DNA of 64,000 bases from Balaenoptera acutorostrata (GCF_949987535.1 NC_080067.1:26688039-26752038); one strand, 5' to 3'; positions 21,749-34,090 are shown, counted from the stretch's first letter. Made by a program: numbers and translations. The notes: a model not told the origin generated them from the sequence alone.

Positions 21749-22779
21749 AAGAAGGGATCTTCCATGTCTTGGCTATTGTAAATAGAGCTGCAATGAACAT
21801 TGTGGTACATGACTCTTTTTGAATTATGGTTTTCTCAGGGTATATGTCCAGTAGTGGGATTGCTGGGTTGTATGGTAGTTCTATTTTTAGTTTTTTAAGG
21901 AACCTCCGTACTGTTCTCCATAGTGGCTGTCTCAATTTACATTCCCACCAACAGTGCAAGAGGGTTCCCTTTTGTCCACACCCTCTCCAGCATTTATTGT
22001 TTCTAGATTTTTTGATGATGGTCATTCTGACTAGTGTGAGGTGATACCTCATTGTAGTCTTGATTTGCATTTCTCTAATGATTAGTGATGTTGAGCATTC
22101 TTTCATGTGTTTGTTGGCAATCTGTATATCTTCTTTGGAGAGATGTCTATTTAGGTCTTCTGTCCAGTTTTGGACTGGGTTGTTTGTTTTTTTGTTATTC
22201 CATCGACAGATGAATGGATAAAGAAGATGTGGCATATATATACAATGGAATATTACTCAGCCATGAAAAGAAACAAAATGGAGTTATTTGTAGTGAGGTG
22301 GATGGAGTTAGAGTCTGTCATACAGAGTGAAGTAAGTCAGAAAGAGAAAAACAAATACAGTATGCTAACACATATATATGGAATCGAAGGGAAAAAGAAA
22401 AAAAGGTCATGAAGAACCTAGCGGTAAGATGGGAATAAAGACACAGACCTACTAGAGAATGGACTTGAGGATATGGGGAGGGGGAAGGGTAAGCTGTGAC
22501 AAAGTGAGAGGGTGGCATGGACATATATACACTACCAAACGTAAAATAGATAGCTAGTGGGAAGCAGCCGCATAGCACAGGGAGATCAGCTAGGTGCTTT
22601 GTGACCACCTAGAGGGGTGGGATAGTGAGGGTGGGAGGGAGGGAGAGGCAAGAGGGAAGAGATATGGGAACATATGTATATGTATAACTGATTCACTTTG
22701 TTATAAAGCAGAAACTAACACACCATTGTAAAGCAATTATGCTCCAATAAAGATGTTAAAAAAAAAAAGAAGGGATCTT
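21749..22779 (+). mobile_element. L1 with twin-priming 5' inversion
   Basis: The target repeat AAGAAGGGATCTT lies at 21749-21761 and 22767-22779. The left half (21762 to about 22198) is antisense L1 ORF2 and the right half (about 22199-22766) is sense ORF2 end plus 3' UTR and poly-A. In L1 order the halves abut with only a few bases missing at 'tggaagcaacctaagtg'. This is the signature of twin priming during one insertion. The ORF2 stop codon is mutated (GAA at the expected TAA near 22386). It is immobile. Confidence 0.93.
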
Positions 22780-23149
22780 GTCCATCTAATGAGGAGAGCA
22801 GGGGGCCGAGGGTGATCAAAGGACCCTTCCAAGATGAGAAGAATGTGATGGTCAGAGTTTGAACAGAATGTACAAAGAGAAGGAGAGGAAAATTGGGACC
22901 CAGCTGGAGCAAGTGGCCCTACCCCAGAGAAGAGAGCTTTCTCCTGTGAGACCAGAAGGAAGGAGACAAAGTGGGTGAAGGTGGAGGTAGTTTGAGGAAG
23001 TAGAGCAAGTTTTGGGAGGGTGCCCTTCTGAGCATCTACTTTCTCAGTTCAGTGGAGGCCAAGTCAACCCCCAATGGTGAAGAGAAACATATTTGCATAT
23101 AGGGTTTGAAGAGACAGAAGAAAGTGTGAATGAGCTTCTAAGAGGAACA
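22780..23149. other. unique or very old repeat DNA
   Basis: Purine-rich. It may be an extension of the L2-like fossil that follows. No independent feature. Confidence 0.3.
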
Positions 23150-23765
23150 GAGGGGAGCACTGTGAGGGAAACACGATCTTTCCATGCAGAGCTGAGCACC
23201 TAACTCAGGTCAAGAACCATGAGTTTCTTGTGGCCCGACCAGCAAATTTCTGTAATTGTGCCCAACAGCATTTGGAGAAGGTAGACAACCAGACTGATCC
23301 GTCTGGTGTAGAGGGTGTTCGCTTGTGTGGGTGGTAGTGAAGGACAAGTATAAAGGGGAGGGAAGATCTTGGCAAGAGAAAGATTGAAGTGATGAGCCCA
23401 AGGTAGATTGGGAAGGAAGTGACTAAATGAAGGGTGAAAATAGAAAGAAATTAGAATGATCAAGGGAGTAGAAATCTCAATGTGAACACAGAGAAGATGC
23501 TGTGGGAGGAACGCAGTGAGAGCGATAGAAAGATTGGGAGGGATGGTCAGAGTAAAACCACAGTTTGGGATGTCAGAGTGGAGGAGATCCAAGTGATAAG
23601 GATGGTATGGGCTGTGGGATGGCCATTGGAATAGATGGCTAAAGTGGAGAGGAGATGAAGTCTTCTTGAGGTCTGGAGAGCAAGACTTGGAGGGGTAGAG
23701 CATGGAATGGACCATCCATGAGGATTTCAATGTCCCCAAGAATGACAGCAGGACTTCCCATTGAT
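23150..23765 (-). mobile_element. L2/CR1-like LINE endonuclease-region fossil
   Basis: On the minus strand the frame at 23200-23739 has spacing like the L2 ORF2 endonuclease: a GD-x-x-I-x-MDGP-like start, then SHS-x5-LDLLHS where L2 has a THSHGHTLDLVIT-type segment, then a serine/proline-rich stretch. The match is from memory. The frame is open for 179 codons but its key residues are degraded. It is best seen as a decayed LINE, not a host gene. Confidence 0.45.
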
Positions 23766-24224
23766 GTTAATTCCAAAATAGGTCTTAAATCCACCAGCTT
23801 CTCTCATTCTGCATGTCCCCTGGTCCCTACTCCAAGCTACCACCATCTCCTGCTCTTCCAATGGCCTCTTACTGATCCCTCCACCCCCAACCCCCCAAAA
23901 TCCATTTCTGCACTTCAGTCCTCTTGATCTTAAAATGCAAATCTAGTTATCTCCTACCACGTTGGTGGTTCCCAAACTGTCCCCACCCCAGTGGTATCCT
24001 ATGGAGAACTTACATACCTCACATATAAATATGGAATTTCTTGGTTGAAAAGGAATGGGGACTTCAGAGACCTCTGCCCATTTAGCTTCCCCTGCACTTG
24101 GCCATCTGCATCCCCGTGAGCTTTTATGCTTATTTTTATATTCACTTACATAAAAATAAGAATGATGGCAAATACATTTGACACAAAATAGTAGAGCAGG
24201 TACCATCCTATTAAGGGTACCATA
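23766..24224. other. unique sequence
   Basis: No feature supported. Bases 23955-24040 weakly resemble a MER-type element. Confidence 0.3.
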
Positions 24225-24400
24225 TGGTGTGGTAGTTACAAATGGAGGTTCGGGATATAGGCGCTGGGTTTGAAATCTGGCTCCTTCACTTACTGTGTGA
24301 TCCTCCCAAGTTACTTTGTCTCTTAGTTCCCCCTTTTTCACTATGGTTTTAGATGAGAATAATACCAGTCTTTAATTGTTCGTAAGTTAATCCTACCCAA
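24225..24400 (+). mobile_element. MIR SINE fragment
   Basis: Sense MIR order is seen: 'gctgggtttgaaatctggct', 'ccttcacttactgtgtgatc', 'caagttactttgtctcttag', then 'gatgagaataataccag'. Confidence 0.7.
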
Positions 24401-24822
24401 CCTTGCTAGAAAATTCTCAGGCCTTCCTTCCCAGAAATATCAAGAAGATATTGGTAACTTTGCTAACTCTGCAGAATGGAATATGCCTGGAAGAGGGACC
24501 TGGTTTGGTGGTCCTCCTTCCAGTGCCCAATGGTGGCTCGGGGGTTAACCCGACCCCTCTGGATTCTTCAGAATTCCCAGGCACCCAGACCACCATGAAT
24601 GCGTAAGATGGAGGAAGCCTTGGAGAAACCTTTCCTTGACCCTTTTGAGCAGTTTTCCTATGACCCTCTTCTCCAAAGCCCAGGGTTGTCAAACCATGAC
24701 CACCTCACCCCATGACCCATCCTGGAAGCTAAGAGACCCACTGCCATTCAAGGGCCAGAATTTACTCCCTCTCAGCATCCTTAACCTTTCTTATAGTCTC
24801 ATGCCTGGCTCTTTCCTTCTGT
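24401..24822. other. unique sequence
   Basis: No repeat or exon recognised. Confidence 0.35.
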
Positions 24823-25165
24823 CTTCATCCAGGCTGCTCTAACAAAATACCATGCATTGGGTGGCTTAAACAGTAGATATTTATTTCTCACAGTTCTGGA
24901 GGCTGGCAAGTCCAAGATCAAGATGCCAGCAGATTTGGTTCTTGGTGACAGTCCTCTTCCTACCACCTTCTTGCTGTGTCTTCACATGGTGGAGAGAGAA
25001 GAGAGCTCTGGTTTCTCTTCCTCTTCTTACAAGGACACTAATCCCATCATTGGGGCCCCACCCTCATGACCTCATCTAAACACAGTTATCTCCCAAAGGC
25101 CTCACCTCCAGCTACCTCCAATTAGGGTTAGGGCTTCAACATACGAGTTTGGGGAATTACAAAAC
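24823..25165 (-). mobile_element. MaLR solo LTR (MST/MLT1-like), antisense
   Basis: It carries 'aggctgctctaacaaaatac', 'gggtggcttaaacagtag', 'ctcacagttctggaggctgg', 'aagtccaagatcaagatgcc', 'tgtgtcttcacatggtggag' and 'aattagggttagggcttcaa', in reverse-complement order. About 340 bases, close to a full MST-type LTR. Confidence 0.82.
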
Positions 25166-25324
25166 ACTCAGTCTTAATACGTTTCTTTTATCTTTTTCCC
25201 CCCCAATCCCTCCATGGAGGGCTAATAACCTCCACAAAAGGACTCAGTTACTATACCCTAGATTCTCAAGAAAGCTAACAAAAATACACAGAAATAAAAA
25301 GCGCATTTCATAGAGTGTAAATGT

Positions 25325-25555
25325 ACAGTGGGAAAAGCATGATCTAAAGTCACAAGACTGGCTTGAAGCCCTACTAGCCTGCCCTGTGTTTTGGGTAAGT
25401 CTCCTCGTTTGAGCCTACTGTCTCATCTGTGATATGAGAATAATAATATTTAGTCCATAGGGTTTCTATGAGGATTTAATGAGTTAGTTCATGCAAAGTG
25501 CTTAGAACAGTGCCTGGCATGTGACAAGTGCTAGATACATGTTTTCATTATGTTG
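25325..25555 (+). mobile_element. MIR SINE
   Basis: A well-preserved sense MIR: 'gtcacaagactggcttgaag', 'gtctcatctgtgatatgag', 'aataataatatt', 'gaggatttaatgagttag', 'gtgcttagaacagtgcctgg'. Confidence 0.78.
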
Positions 25556-25689
25556 AGGTTGTGGGTGAGCTATGCAGCTCTTGGTGATGAATCAACACAA
25601 AAAGCAAGAAGCCAGTGGCCAAGGCTAGTCCAATCCCTGACTCCCAGAAGGGGCAATATCTGGAGACCATGGGCTCAGTAGGCCAAGCC

Positions 25690-26160
25690 TACCACCTGTC
25701 TTAGTTTGGGTTGCCCCAGAAGCAGACCCTGTACCAAGCATTGGAGGACAAACCATCTATAGGAAGTACAGGAACAGTGGTAGCAGAGGGGGCTGGTAGT
25801 CATGGGAGGTGAAGACAATGAGTAAAAGCATGTTATTAAGCCAACTACCACAATGGAAGACTGAAATTTAATCTCATGGAAGAACTCTGAAAAGTGACAC
25901 AAAAATATGACTCAGAATTATCCTGGCTCCAGGGAGCCAGGAGACTCTTGCCTGGACATCCATCAGCCAGTGGTTAAGGACGGACCCCAGGGGGACATTA
26001 GCTCATAGGCACTTCCAGCCAGCAGTGCACAGGGACAAAGGGGGTTCCAGTAGCCCAAGGGCAACCCTAACAAAGATGCAGGTGCTGGCTCCTGGATGTC
26101 GGGCTGGCACAGGTGGAAATGGTGAAAACTTCTGAGGAGATATGAGCAGAGCACCCACTG
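25690..26160. mobile_element. unassigned old repeat (possibly LTR-derived)
   Basis: The opening 'gtcttagtttgggttgcccc', 'agaagcagaccctgtacc' is a common start of an old mammalian repeat. A similar opening ('caggtttcccagaggcaaag') is at 48377. I cannot name the family, and the right boundary is uncertain. Confidence 0.4.
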
Positions 26161-27180
26161 CAGCTACCCTCATCCAGGTTTTACGGGATCCCTCGATGGG
26201 ATTACAATTCTGATGCCATTGTCATAAGGTGCAAGTGTTGTTCTTAACTCTCAGCCCCCACCCTGCCCTCCCACTTCCCTTGAGACCCATGTGATTGAAT
26301 TCAATCACTTTTCTCACGAGAGCACTTGCTCTGCCCCAGGAGAGCGCTCAGTGTGAAAGCAGCAGGGGTTTCCATCAGTACAGGTGGACTCTGTGTAGCA
26401 CTGATACACTGATGCTGTGCCTTGCGCGTTCAATGTCATGTTCTTTACGGTGCCAGTTAGGGGAGGTGATGAAAGGGGCTGAGCAGGAAGAGAGAGGAAG
26501 TCATATTTGCTGAGCACCTAATATGTGCCAGCGCTGTGCTGGGTCTCTACACCTGGCGCCATCCACAGCCAGCCCTGCAAGAAGTAGCCAGCCCTGGGAG
26601 CCAGCCAACCCAGAGGGTGACAACTGATTCATCTCCATGCAGTTTTGACTTGACTTTGCCTGCTTACAAATGAGTTTGCACAGCCTTTCACGTTTATGGT
26701 TCCCCAGCCTTTTAGCCTGTACATCACTGCCTTTCTCAGCACAGAAATACCATTCCTCGCCTGGTTATAACGTCGTTCTCCTGGGAAAGCCGACTTCCGA
26801 TCCAAGATGCAGTTTTGAGGAGCCAGCTGTGTTCCAAGCCCCTGGTGCTCACGAAAGAACCAGATTCAAAGGGCAGAAAAGAGGGGTCGAGGCAGCAGTT
26901 TCTCCAGTGCCCTTCGGATGGATCCCCTGACACCGCTGGCTCTGACATTGAAGAAGACAGAAGCTGGAGGCAGGGCTGGCTGGGCTTATTCTCCACCTAC
27001 AACCACCCTCCCTCCACCCTCCGCCCCGCCCTGTGCCCAGAGGCTGACCTCTAGAGACTGTGCTTTCTGGCTCCTTTGCTTTCTGGCTTCCAGAGAGTGG
27101 GGGTCTGTCCAGTGAGAGGCACCACCATGAGAGAAGAAGGCAGGAGAACAGAGCTGAAGGAATTTTTCCACCCCACCCTG
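26161..27180. other. mostly unique sequence
   Basis: A MIR scrap (minus) is likely at 26507-26560 ('tgctgagcacctaatatgtg', 'ccagcgctgtgctggg'). The rest shows no repeat or supportable exon. Confidence 0.4.
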
Positions 27181-27640
27181 TGTTGATTCCCTAGAGCTGC
27201 CACAACAAATTACCAGAGACTTGGATGGCTTAAAACAATGAAATGTATCTGTCACAGTTCTGGAGAATGGAAGTCTAAAATCTAGATGTCGGCAGGGTTG
27301 GCTCCCACTGGAGGCTCAAGGGAGAACGTGTTCCCTGTTTCTCTCCTAGATTCTGGTGGTTGTCAGCAATCCTTGGTGTCCCTTGGTTTGTAGACGCATC
27401 ACTCCAATCTCTTCCTCCATCTTCACCTGGCATTATCTTCTCTTGGTCTGTGTCTCTGTCTCTGTCTTCTCTTCTTATAAGGACACCAGTCATATTGGAT
27501 TAGGGCCCACCCTAATGACCTCATCTTAACTTGATTCCATCCGTAAAGACTCTATTTCCAATTAGGGTCACATTCATAGAATACTGGGGATTAGTACCTC
27601 AACATATGTTTTTGAGGGGACACAATTCAACCCATAACAC
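27181..27640 (-). mobile_element. MLT1-like MaLR solo LTR, antisense
   Basis: Landmarks in order: 'tgattccctagagctgccac', 'cttggatggcttaaaac', 'tcacagttctggagaatgg', 'ccttggtgtcccttggtttg', 'cttcttataaggacaccagt', 'ggattagggcccaccctaat' and the end 'cacaattcaacccataaca'. It is nearly complete. Confidence 0.85.
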
Positions 27641-29329
27641 ACCCCTACCTGGCTATGGCTGGTTCCTTGTAGCCACTGCATCTGTCTGGCAGCCTATCTT
27701 CCCCAAGTGCACCATTCACTCCCCTACCCTCTTCAGGGCACAATGCTGGTATCTGGGAGCCTCACCTTCTTTTGTTCTTACTTTGCCGCACCTCTGTCCA
27801 TAGTCCCTTCACTAAACCCTCCTAGGTTGCTCTCTGAGTGCCCACAGCCAAACTGTGAAGTCAAGAAGATCCAGAAGGGGCATCTCAAGAAACATCTGGG
27901 GAGTTTGCCCTGTGCTTTTAGAGTGTAACAGGTACAGAGACAAGTGCAACGCCTTGGTCTAGAGAAGTGTATGAGATCTGGCTTGAGGTGTCCCAGGAGA
28001 AAATTGCCTTCCACCGACAGCGGGGCAGAGACATGTGTTGTATTTTAGCCCCCAGGCTTCGTTATGGAAGCTGAGTGGGTCATATTGCAAAGACCAAGAC
28101 TGTTTCTACCTTAGGACAAGGCAACCTCAGCCAGGTAAGAGCTTTCTTACCCCTTATCTTCCATCCAACTCAGGAGGAGCAACAGGCAGTCTGGGGAAGA
28201 GGGTGCGGGTGGTTAGAACAGCAATTTGGTGCAAAAGAGATGCTGACTGCACCCTCTCGGTCCACAACTCCCCAACAAGGTTCCCATCCAGAAGTGAGCT
28301 CAAAGCTGGAGAAGTTTAACCTGGAAGAAAGTTCTGAATTTTGGTTACCGCTCTGGAGTGAACACTGTAACTAGTAAGATGAGACTTCTGGTGTTTGAAA
28401 GTGAACAAAAGATGTTTTTCCCTGAGTGTCAAGAAAAGTTATGGAACTTCACAGGGATTTTATCCAAGGTGCAAGAAAGTATGAGCCACAGAGCAGGTCT
28501 GATGGGACTGTAGTGGAAAAAATAAATACATATAAATACTTATCTTCTGCTAGCACCCTGTTGGGCTCTACTCATTCTGTGTGTTTGATAGAAGGGGCTA
28601 GAGCTGGAGATATGAATATAAATATACATCAAATAAAATCAGAAAAGAAGAAGTGTAAATAAAATAGAAAGGTGAATCAAGGGACAGCATACATAAATAT
28701 AGGTTCACAGGGTCATACACTGGTAAAAATTGGACTGCAAATATGGCTCTGAGTTTCCTGGCAGCCACAGCAAGACAATCAATTACGAAATTGAATCCAT
28801 CCACGAAAAATAAAGCATCGTAGTTTTGCAGATGAAACAATGCCTTTCTTGGACTCAAGCTTTAAATTTTTCAGATGGCTCTTCAAACAAGGTCGACTGA
28901 TTTAGTAGACAATATCCTCACCAACCAGCTACAATAAATACCATAGAGGGCTTCACCCATCAGTTTCTTACAACATCCATCAAAGGAAGTTAAGGGCAGG
29001 GCAGAGAAAAGCATGTTAGTGGGAAGTTAACACAATTGGATACAAATAGGTAGCTCCCCTGATAGGTTTTTACTGTTTTGGTTGGAGCAGCCATTAGAAC
29101 AGTGCTCACCTGATGAATTTCACAAAGCAGGAGACGGGAGCAACAGGGCAGATGGAAGGGTCTGTGCAAGCGGCAGGGTCACCATTTTTCATCACCCACC
29201 TTCCTCGGTGCCCAGGAAGGAAAATACATCCATCACTCGTAGCCAATACTGGCACAAATAGCCTAACCTGCTCAGCTGGTTGAAACAATCTCAGGCTTTC
29301 CAGAGTACCCAGAAGACTTCGTATATAAG
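27641..29329. other. unique sequence, no supported gene
   Basis: No repeat is recognised with confidence. A/T-rich DNA at 28500-28880 may include an old L2 or L1 scrap ('gctagagctggagatatgaa'). No exon supported. Confidence 0.35.
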
Positions 29330-29700
29330 AAGTCTGTTTTCTTTTTTGAGACAAATTTTTACGTTTTATCTGGGCTTTGATTCACAGAACACAATTAGGA
29401 GCTCCTTCATGTTAATTCTGGCTACAAATGGACACTGAGGCTGAATGGTGTCAACAAACGGAATGATATTCCACCAAGATTAAATATGTGTGTCCTCAAA
29501 GACGATGTTTCAAAAGCATAGAGTCATTCTAACAAGGAATTGATTTGGATATACGAGTATACTATTATTCAAATAACTTTCAAACATAACAGAGCTCAAA
29601 GAAAAATGCCATTTTCTACCTCAGCAGAGCATGTAATGGTTTGCCGCTGCAAGTAAAGTTTAATTTGGACAAAGGCTCAGTGTCTCTTCCAGCAGGCCTC
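29330..29700. promoter_or_regulatory. repeat-free islet, possible conserved element
   Basis: Non-repetitive with words such as 'ctttgattcacagaacac', 'aattaggagctccttc', 'gtttgccgctgcaagtaaag' and 'tttaatttggac'. The texture is like conserved non-coding DNA. Untested. Confidence 0.25.
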
Positions 29701-29949
29701 CCTCTCTGAGACCCACACTGGGTTATCTGGACCTCCTTTCCCCCTCTGTCTGCCGTGAAGTTTTAGGAATGAACGACAGAATAGGAGAAAGTATATCACC
29801 AGCTAGGCTGCTCCCAACTCCACTTAAACTAAAAGAAAGATCAGAAGTGGTTTCTAGGAGGAAATTCCCAAACCCCACGGGCATTGCCATGGTTAGGAAC
29901 CAAGGGAGAGTTAGCCAGACAGAGGGAGGGGCAGCGGGGGGCACATAAG

Positions 29950-30235
29950 GTCATCCAGACTGAGAGCAGCATGTGCCGAGGCCGAGAAACTGCAGAGCCC
30001 TGAGGGCAGGGTGCTTTGGGGACTCCGAGAGTCTCCATGGGAGTGGAGGGTCCCGGAACACCCAAGGGCCAGGAAATGAAGCTGGAGTGGTGGGGAGCAC
30101 TCAGATCTCAGAGGGCCCTCCTTATGTGCCCTGCAAAGAAGTTTGGGTTTTCTTTCTCCTGAAGGTGACAGGAGACAGACCAGTGAAGGGTTTTGAGCAG
30201 AGGAGTTACACTGACCATCAGAAAGCCTGGCAGGC
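29950..30235 (-). mobile_element. L2 LINE fragment, antisense
   Basis: The reversed L2 words are 'agcagcatgtgccgaggccg', 'gccctgagggcagggtgc' and 'gtgaagggttttgagcagag', 'gagttacactgacc', the expected antisense L2 order. Confidence 0.6.
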
Positions 30236-30920
30236 ATGTCCCCACATGGAAGCCAGATGTCTAGAATACCATCTGTATCTCACACTTCAGCACATCACCA
30301 CGGTCCATTTGGTCAATTTGTTGACATTTATCTCAGGTGTGTGAGTTTCACCCCGGGTAAACTGTCAGATCCCAGAGGCAGAAGCCAGGTGTTCTTCTGA
30401 GTCCCCAGAGGTCCCCGGCCTCACGGCTCATGCTTCCTGGGTGTGGAGATCTCCTATCTCCTTGCGCACAAGGCCTAGGGTCACCCTCGAGCCTTGTTCC
30501 AGCATTAGAGTGGTCTGTTCCCTTCTCTGGCTCCACCAGTAAGCTGGACCTTTCTCAGGGAGCCAATGCCTTTGCTGTAATTATGAAAAGACATCCCTCC
30601 CTCCAGGGCACCTTCCCGGGATGCACAGAGCCAGGGCATGTGCTTGGGCGACAGGACCCAGGCACAACCACATCCAGCAACCCTGTTCCTCCAAGCCTTG
30701 CCAGCGTGCCTTGTCTCCCTGCCCTCAGTAACTAGCACGGTGTCATCCCAAGCCACAGCCACACACAAATATTTGGTGAAAGACTGTTCAAAATCCTTCA
30801 AGCCGGTACACATGGTCTTAAAAAAAAAAAAAAAAATCTTGTGCTTTATTTGTGGTTCGGATGTGTGTGTTTACGTATACTTTTGTTTTAATATTTTATT
30901 TCTTTTTTCTTTTTTAAGTT
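30236..30920. other. unique sequence
   Basis: No exon supported. An A-run (30821-30836) has no recognisable retrocopy attached to it. Confidence 0.35.
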
Positions 30921-31264
30921 AACCATTTTATTTATTTATTTTTGCTGTGTTGGGTCTTCGTTGCTGCACGTGGGCTTTCTCTAGTTGCAGCGAGTGGGGG
31001 CTACTCTTCATTGCAGCGTGCAGGCTTCTCATTGCAGTGGCTTCTCTTGTTGCAGAGCACGGGCTCTAGGTGTGCGGGCTTCAGTAGTTGTGGCACGTGG
31101 GCTCAGTAGTTGTGGCTCACGGGCTCTAGAGCGCAGGCTCAGTAGTTGTGGTGCACGGGCTTAGTTGCTCTGCGGCATGTGGGATCTTCCCAGGCCAGGG
31201 CTCGAATCCGTGTCCCCTGCATTGACAGGTGGATTCTTAACCACTACGCCACCAGGGAAGTCCC
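30921..31264 (-). mobile_element. CHR-type SINE, antisense, long form
   Basis: The plus strand runs from (TTTA)n through 'gctgtgttgggtcttcgttg' and repeated 'cagtagttgtgg' modules to the reversed B box (GGGCTCGAATCC) and reversed A-box head 'accagggaagtccc'. Three 'agtagttgtgg' modules mark the long form. No clean target repeat was found. Confidence 0.92.
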
Positions 31265-31740
31265 TATGTGTACATTTTAAAAGGTCTAGGGCAATACAGA
31301 GCTACTATGAGAGGTTATCCTGGGAAAGTGAGACCGGAAGGAAGGGAGTTTTATTTTATCTTGTGGTTGTTTATTAGAAGAAACCTATATAACTTTTATA
31401 ATGCAATTTTTTAAATTAAAAAAACAATCCTTCAAGGCTCAGATCAGGCCCCAACTCCCACTGGAAACCTCCCCGGACTCTCAGATCTGTGGTCTTGTCC
31501 TATTCCAAACATGCCTTGAGCATTGCAAAGACCCTCCAGCCAAGTCCATTGTCATGTGTGGTCTGATGCTGCCCATTCACCTGCGCACGAACAGAAGGAT
31601 GAAAGATTTTCCTGCTTAGCTCAGAATCACAGCCCCACAGCTGAGGGTCTTTAGTGTTAAGTGCCCCTAATTATGGAGAAAGCCCCAAGGTGCTTACTAA
31701 GAAACAAGCTAGAGGTCCTGTAAGCCTGACCTCACCACTG
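31265..31740. other. unique sequence with possible L2 scrap
   Basis: 'ccttcaaggctcagatcagg' and 'ccccaactcccactggaaac' (31430-31480) resemble the sense L2 3' part. Nothing else is supported. Confidence 0.3.
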
Positions 31741-32480
31741 CACCCTCCTGTATACGCAGCCTGGAAAGTCAGAGGAGGTCATTGACGGGGGAGGGAGTCC
31801 TTGGAGGCAATGGCCTTGAAGAGGGATGGGAGTGCTCCCGGCCAGCCGAGCCAGGTGAAGAGGGCTCTTGGGGCACCACTCGGAAAGGTGGAGGGTGCTT
31901 TTGAACGGGAGGCTGGCTGCCCTTCTCCAGCCAGAAGCCGGCCCCAAGGCTGCCCCGGCGCAGACTGTGGGGAGCCTGCTCTCGGGAGGCTTGGCTGTGC
32001 GTTGCCTGGACTTTGGGAGGGAGGGGCCACAGTCTCCTGAGAGCCACCTGGAGAACTCTGAAGGTGGGAGCCTGAGCAGAGCAGCCCATGACAGCCCCGT
32101 GAGGTGACAGAGCCACAGAGCTCGGAGGGACAAGGGTGCCCCTCCCATGGTCCTAGCCAGTGCCATGGGAGCAAGTGGGCTGGTGCCACCCCGGGGACGG
32201 GCTGCCAGGGCAAGGGGCTCCCCCAGGAAGAGCCTGGGCTGGGGGGCGGACAGGAGTGTCCCAACAGGTCAGGGACCTGGACAGTGAGGAGCCCCCTTCC
32301 TGAGGGGCTGCAGAAAAGTCCACATATTTACCTGCAAGACAGCCAGCATGACCCGGAGACCATCCACGGCCAGCTCCCGCACGTGGAGAGGGGACCACAA
32401 CTGCAGGGCCCGTTAATCACAAAGGCTTTGCCCCTTGTCTTTAAGTCCCCCTCCTCCTGCCCACCCCAGAAGAGCTGAAG
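31741..32480. other. GC-rich unique block
   Basis: It has overlapping open frames on both strands (for example 31779-32264 minus and 32104-32478 plus). That pattern comes from high GC, not from coding: no domain, no clear splice sites, and CpG is sparse for its GC content. Confidence 0.4.
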
Positions 32481-33232
32481 ATGAAGAGGGAATAAAAGAA
32501 GACCTCAGTCACAGGCCACAGCTGAGCTGGGGGAGGAGAGGCTTTGGATGGGAGAGAAGCTGAAGTGGGGATTTAACCAGAAGGACTTGCTGCTGCGTGA
32601 ATGTGAGTCTTGATTTTCAGGATGACTATTTCTATAGTTAAAGGAACCATAAAATCGCGGGGTCTGCAGGAACTCTTGTCAAGAGGTGGGGAAGGGAAAT
32701 ACAACAGAGCAGGTTTAAAGGCTGTGGTTAGAAAAAAATAAATTTTTGTTTCATACCCCAGAGAGTTTGGCTGAGATTTCAGTTACAGGTACGTATGTGT
32801 ATCCCCAACAAGACACGATCTCTTGGTAGGAAAGGATTTGTAGCCTGTGTCTCTGGCATCCCCTTGTCCAGGATGGGGAGACCATGAAACGCCTAAGATA
32901 ACTGTGTTCATCAGGGTCTGGTGATTGGATCCGGCAAAACTCACAGCCCAGATAACCTCCCCCTGTTTGGATACCCTGACCTCAGTGAAACAATATTTAA
33001 CATTTTTAACTAGAAGAGCCTTTCCTATGGTGATGTGCATCCCAACTCTCCCAGTGGGGAATGAAATATGCAACTTTTTCAAACTTATCGACCCACAACA
33101 TGCCTTTAATAAGTTCTCATAAAACAGCTGAGGAAGTTTAGAATAAATACTACGCATCACTGACCCAGCATCTGCCAGAGATGGCATCTCCAAGCCCCCA
33201 GCCCCTACCTATGAGACCCTCCTTTCTCCTGT
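32481..33232. other. unique sequence, no supported gene
   Basis: No repeat recognised. The minus-strand 136-codon frame (32783-33193) has no domain I recognise and no conserved-looking start. Confidence 0.35.
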
Positions 33233-33600
33233 CATTCATTTATTCCAGAAACACTAGCGTGTGTAGTCTGTGGCAATGTACTAGGTACTGGATATATAGC
33301 CGAGGATAAGGCAGACGCTACTATTTTCCTTCTGGAGCTTATGCTCTCATGCGGGAGAGCGATCATGGGCATGAACAATGGGTGGGAATGGATACATAAG
33401 CAATGAGGAAGCGGGAAGCTATAGGAGCCCTTGACAGGATGACCTGATCCAGTCAGGGGTGTGGGGGAAGGTGTCCCTGAAGAAAGGACATTCAAACTGA
33501 GAACCGGAGGATGAATATAAGTGAAGAAGAGAGAGAACTGGAGGGAATTCCAGGCTGGAGCAGCAGCGTGCACAGAAGCAAGAAAAAGCTTGGCTACTTC
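33233..33600 (-). mobile_element. L2 LINE 3' end, antisense
   Basis: 'cattcatttattccagaaac', 'ggcaatgtactaggtactgg', 'ctggagcttatgctctcatg' and 'gaattccaggctggagcag' give antisense L2 order. Confidence 0.65.
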
Positions 33601-33769
33601 CTAAACCATCCTTAAATCCAGTGGCACCAGACACTCTGGACGAAAAAAAATACAAAAAAGGAAAACTGCACTTTAGATGTTTCTTGAAAGTTAAAATATA
33701 CATCAGCAATCTGTTTTGCAGGAATCACTAAGAGTTTTCCATATTCCCCTTCCATGCAGAGTCTATTGA

Positions 33770-34090
33770 CTTTACTTCCCAGCTCCTTTGCTGCCAGTCT
33801 GGGCGTCTAATATCTCCTTGGGTGAGAAGGCACTGATGGATGTGCCACAGTTTTCCTTTATTGCGTGGTTCAATTTATCATAATGCATTTTATAAATTAG
33901 TATTCTTAAATTCCCATCATACATCGGTATCTCTTGATTTATATAATACAGATTTGATTTATGGAGCACTGCAGTAATTTATAGCTCGGATAACTAATTT
34001 GTTGACCCAGCACCAAAATGTGTAAGTCACCTAGCACTTTTCTCCATGACACAGATGGGTCCTAAATGAGTTGTGTGATTTATATTGGCA
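33770..34090. promoter_or_regulatory. repeat-free A/T-rich islet, possible conserved enhancer
   Basis: Non-repetitive, with clustered TTTATG/TTTATA/TAATTT words, for example 'catttataaattag'-like text near 33890 and 'gatttatggagcactgcagt' (33956-33975), and 'ataactaatttgttgaccc'. It has no frame and sits between L2 and L1M debris. Function is inferred from texture only. Confidence 0.35.

Noticed and set aside
22780..22810. CTCF site at 'gagcagggggccg'
   Set aside because: Only about 11 of 14 core positions fit, too weak to call.
23200..23739. 179-codon minus-strand frame as a gene
   Set aside because: Spacing resembles a decayed L2-like endonuclease. No start context or intact catalytic residues.
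31732..32478. Overlapping long frames in GC-rich DNA
   Set aside because: Open on both strands at once, sparse CpG and no recognised domain or exon boundaries.
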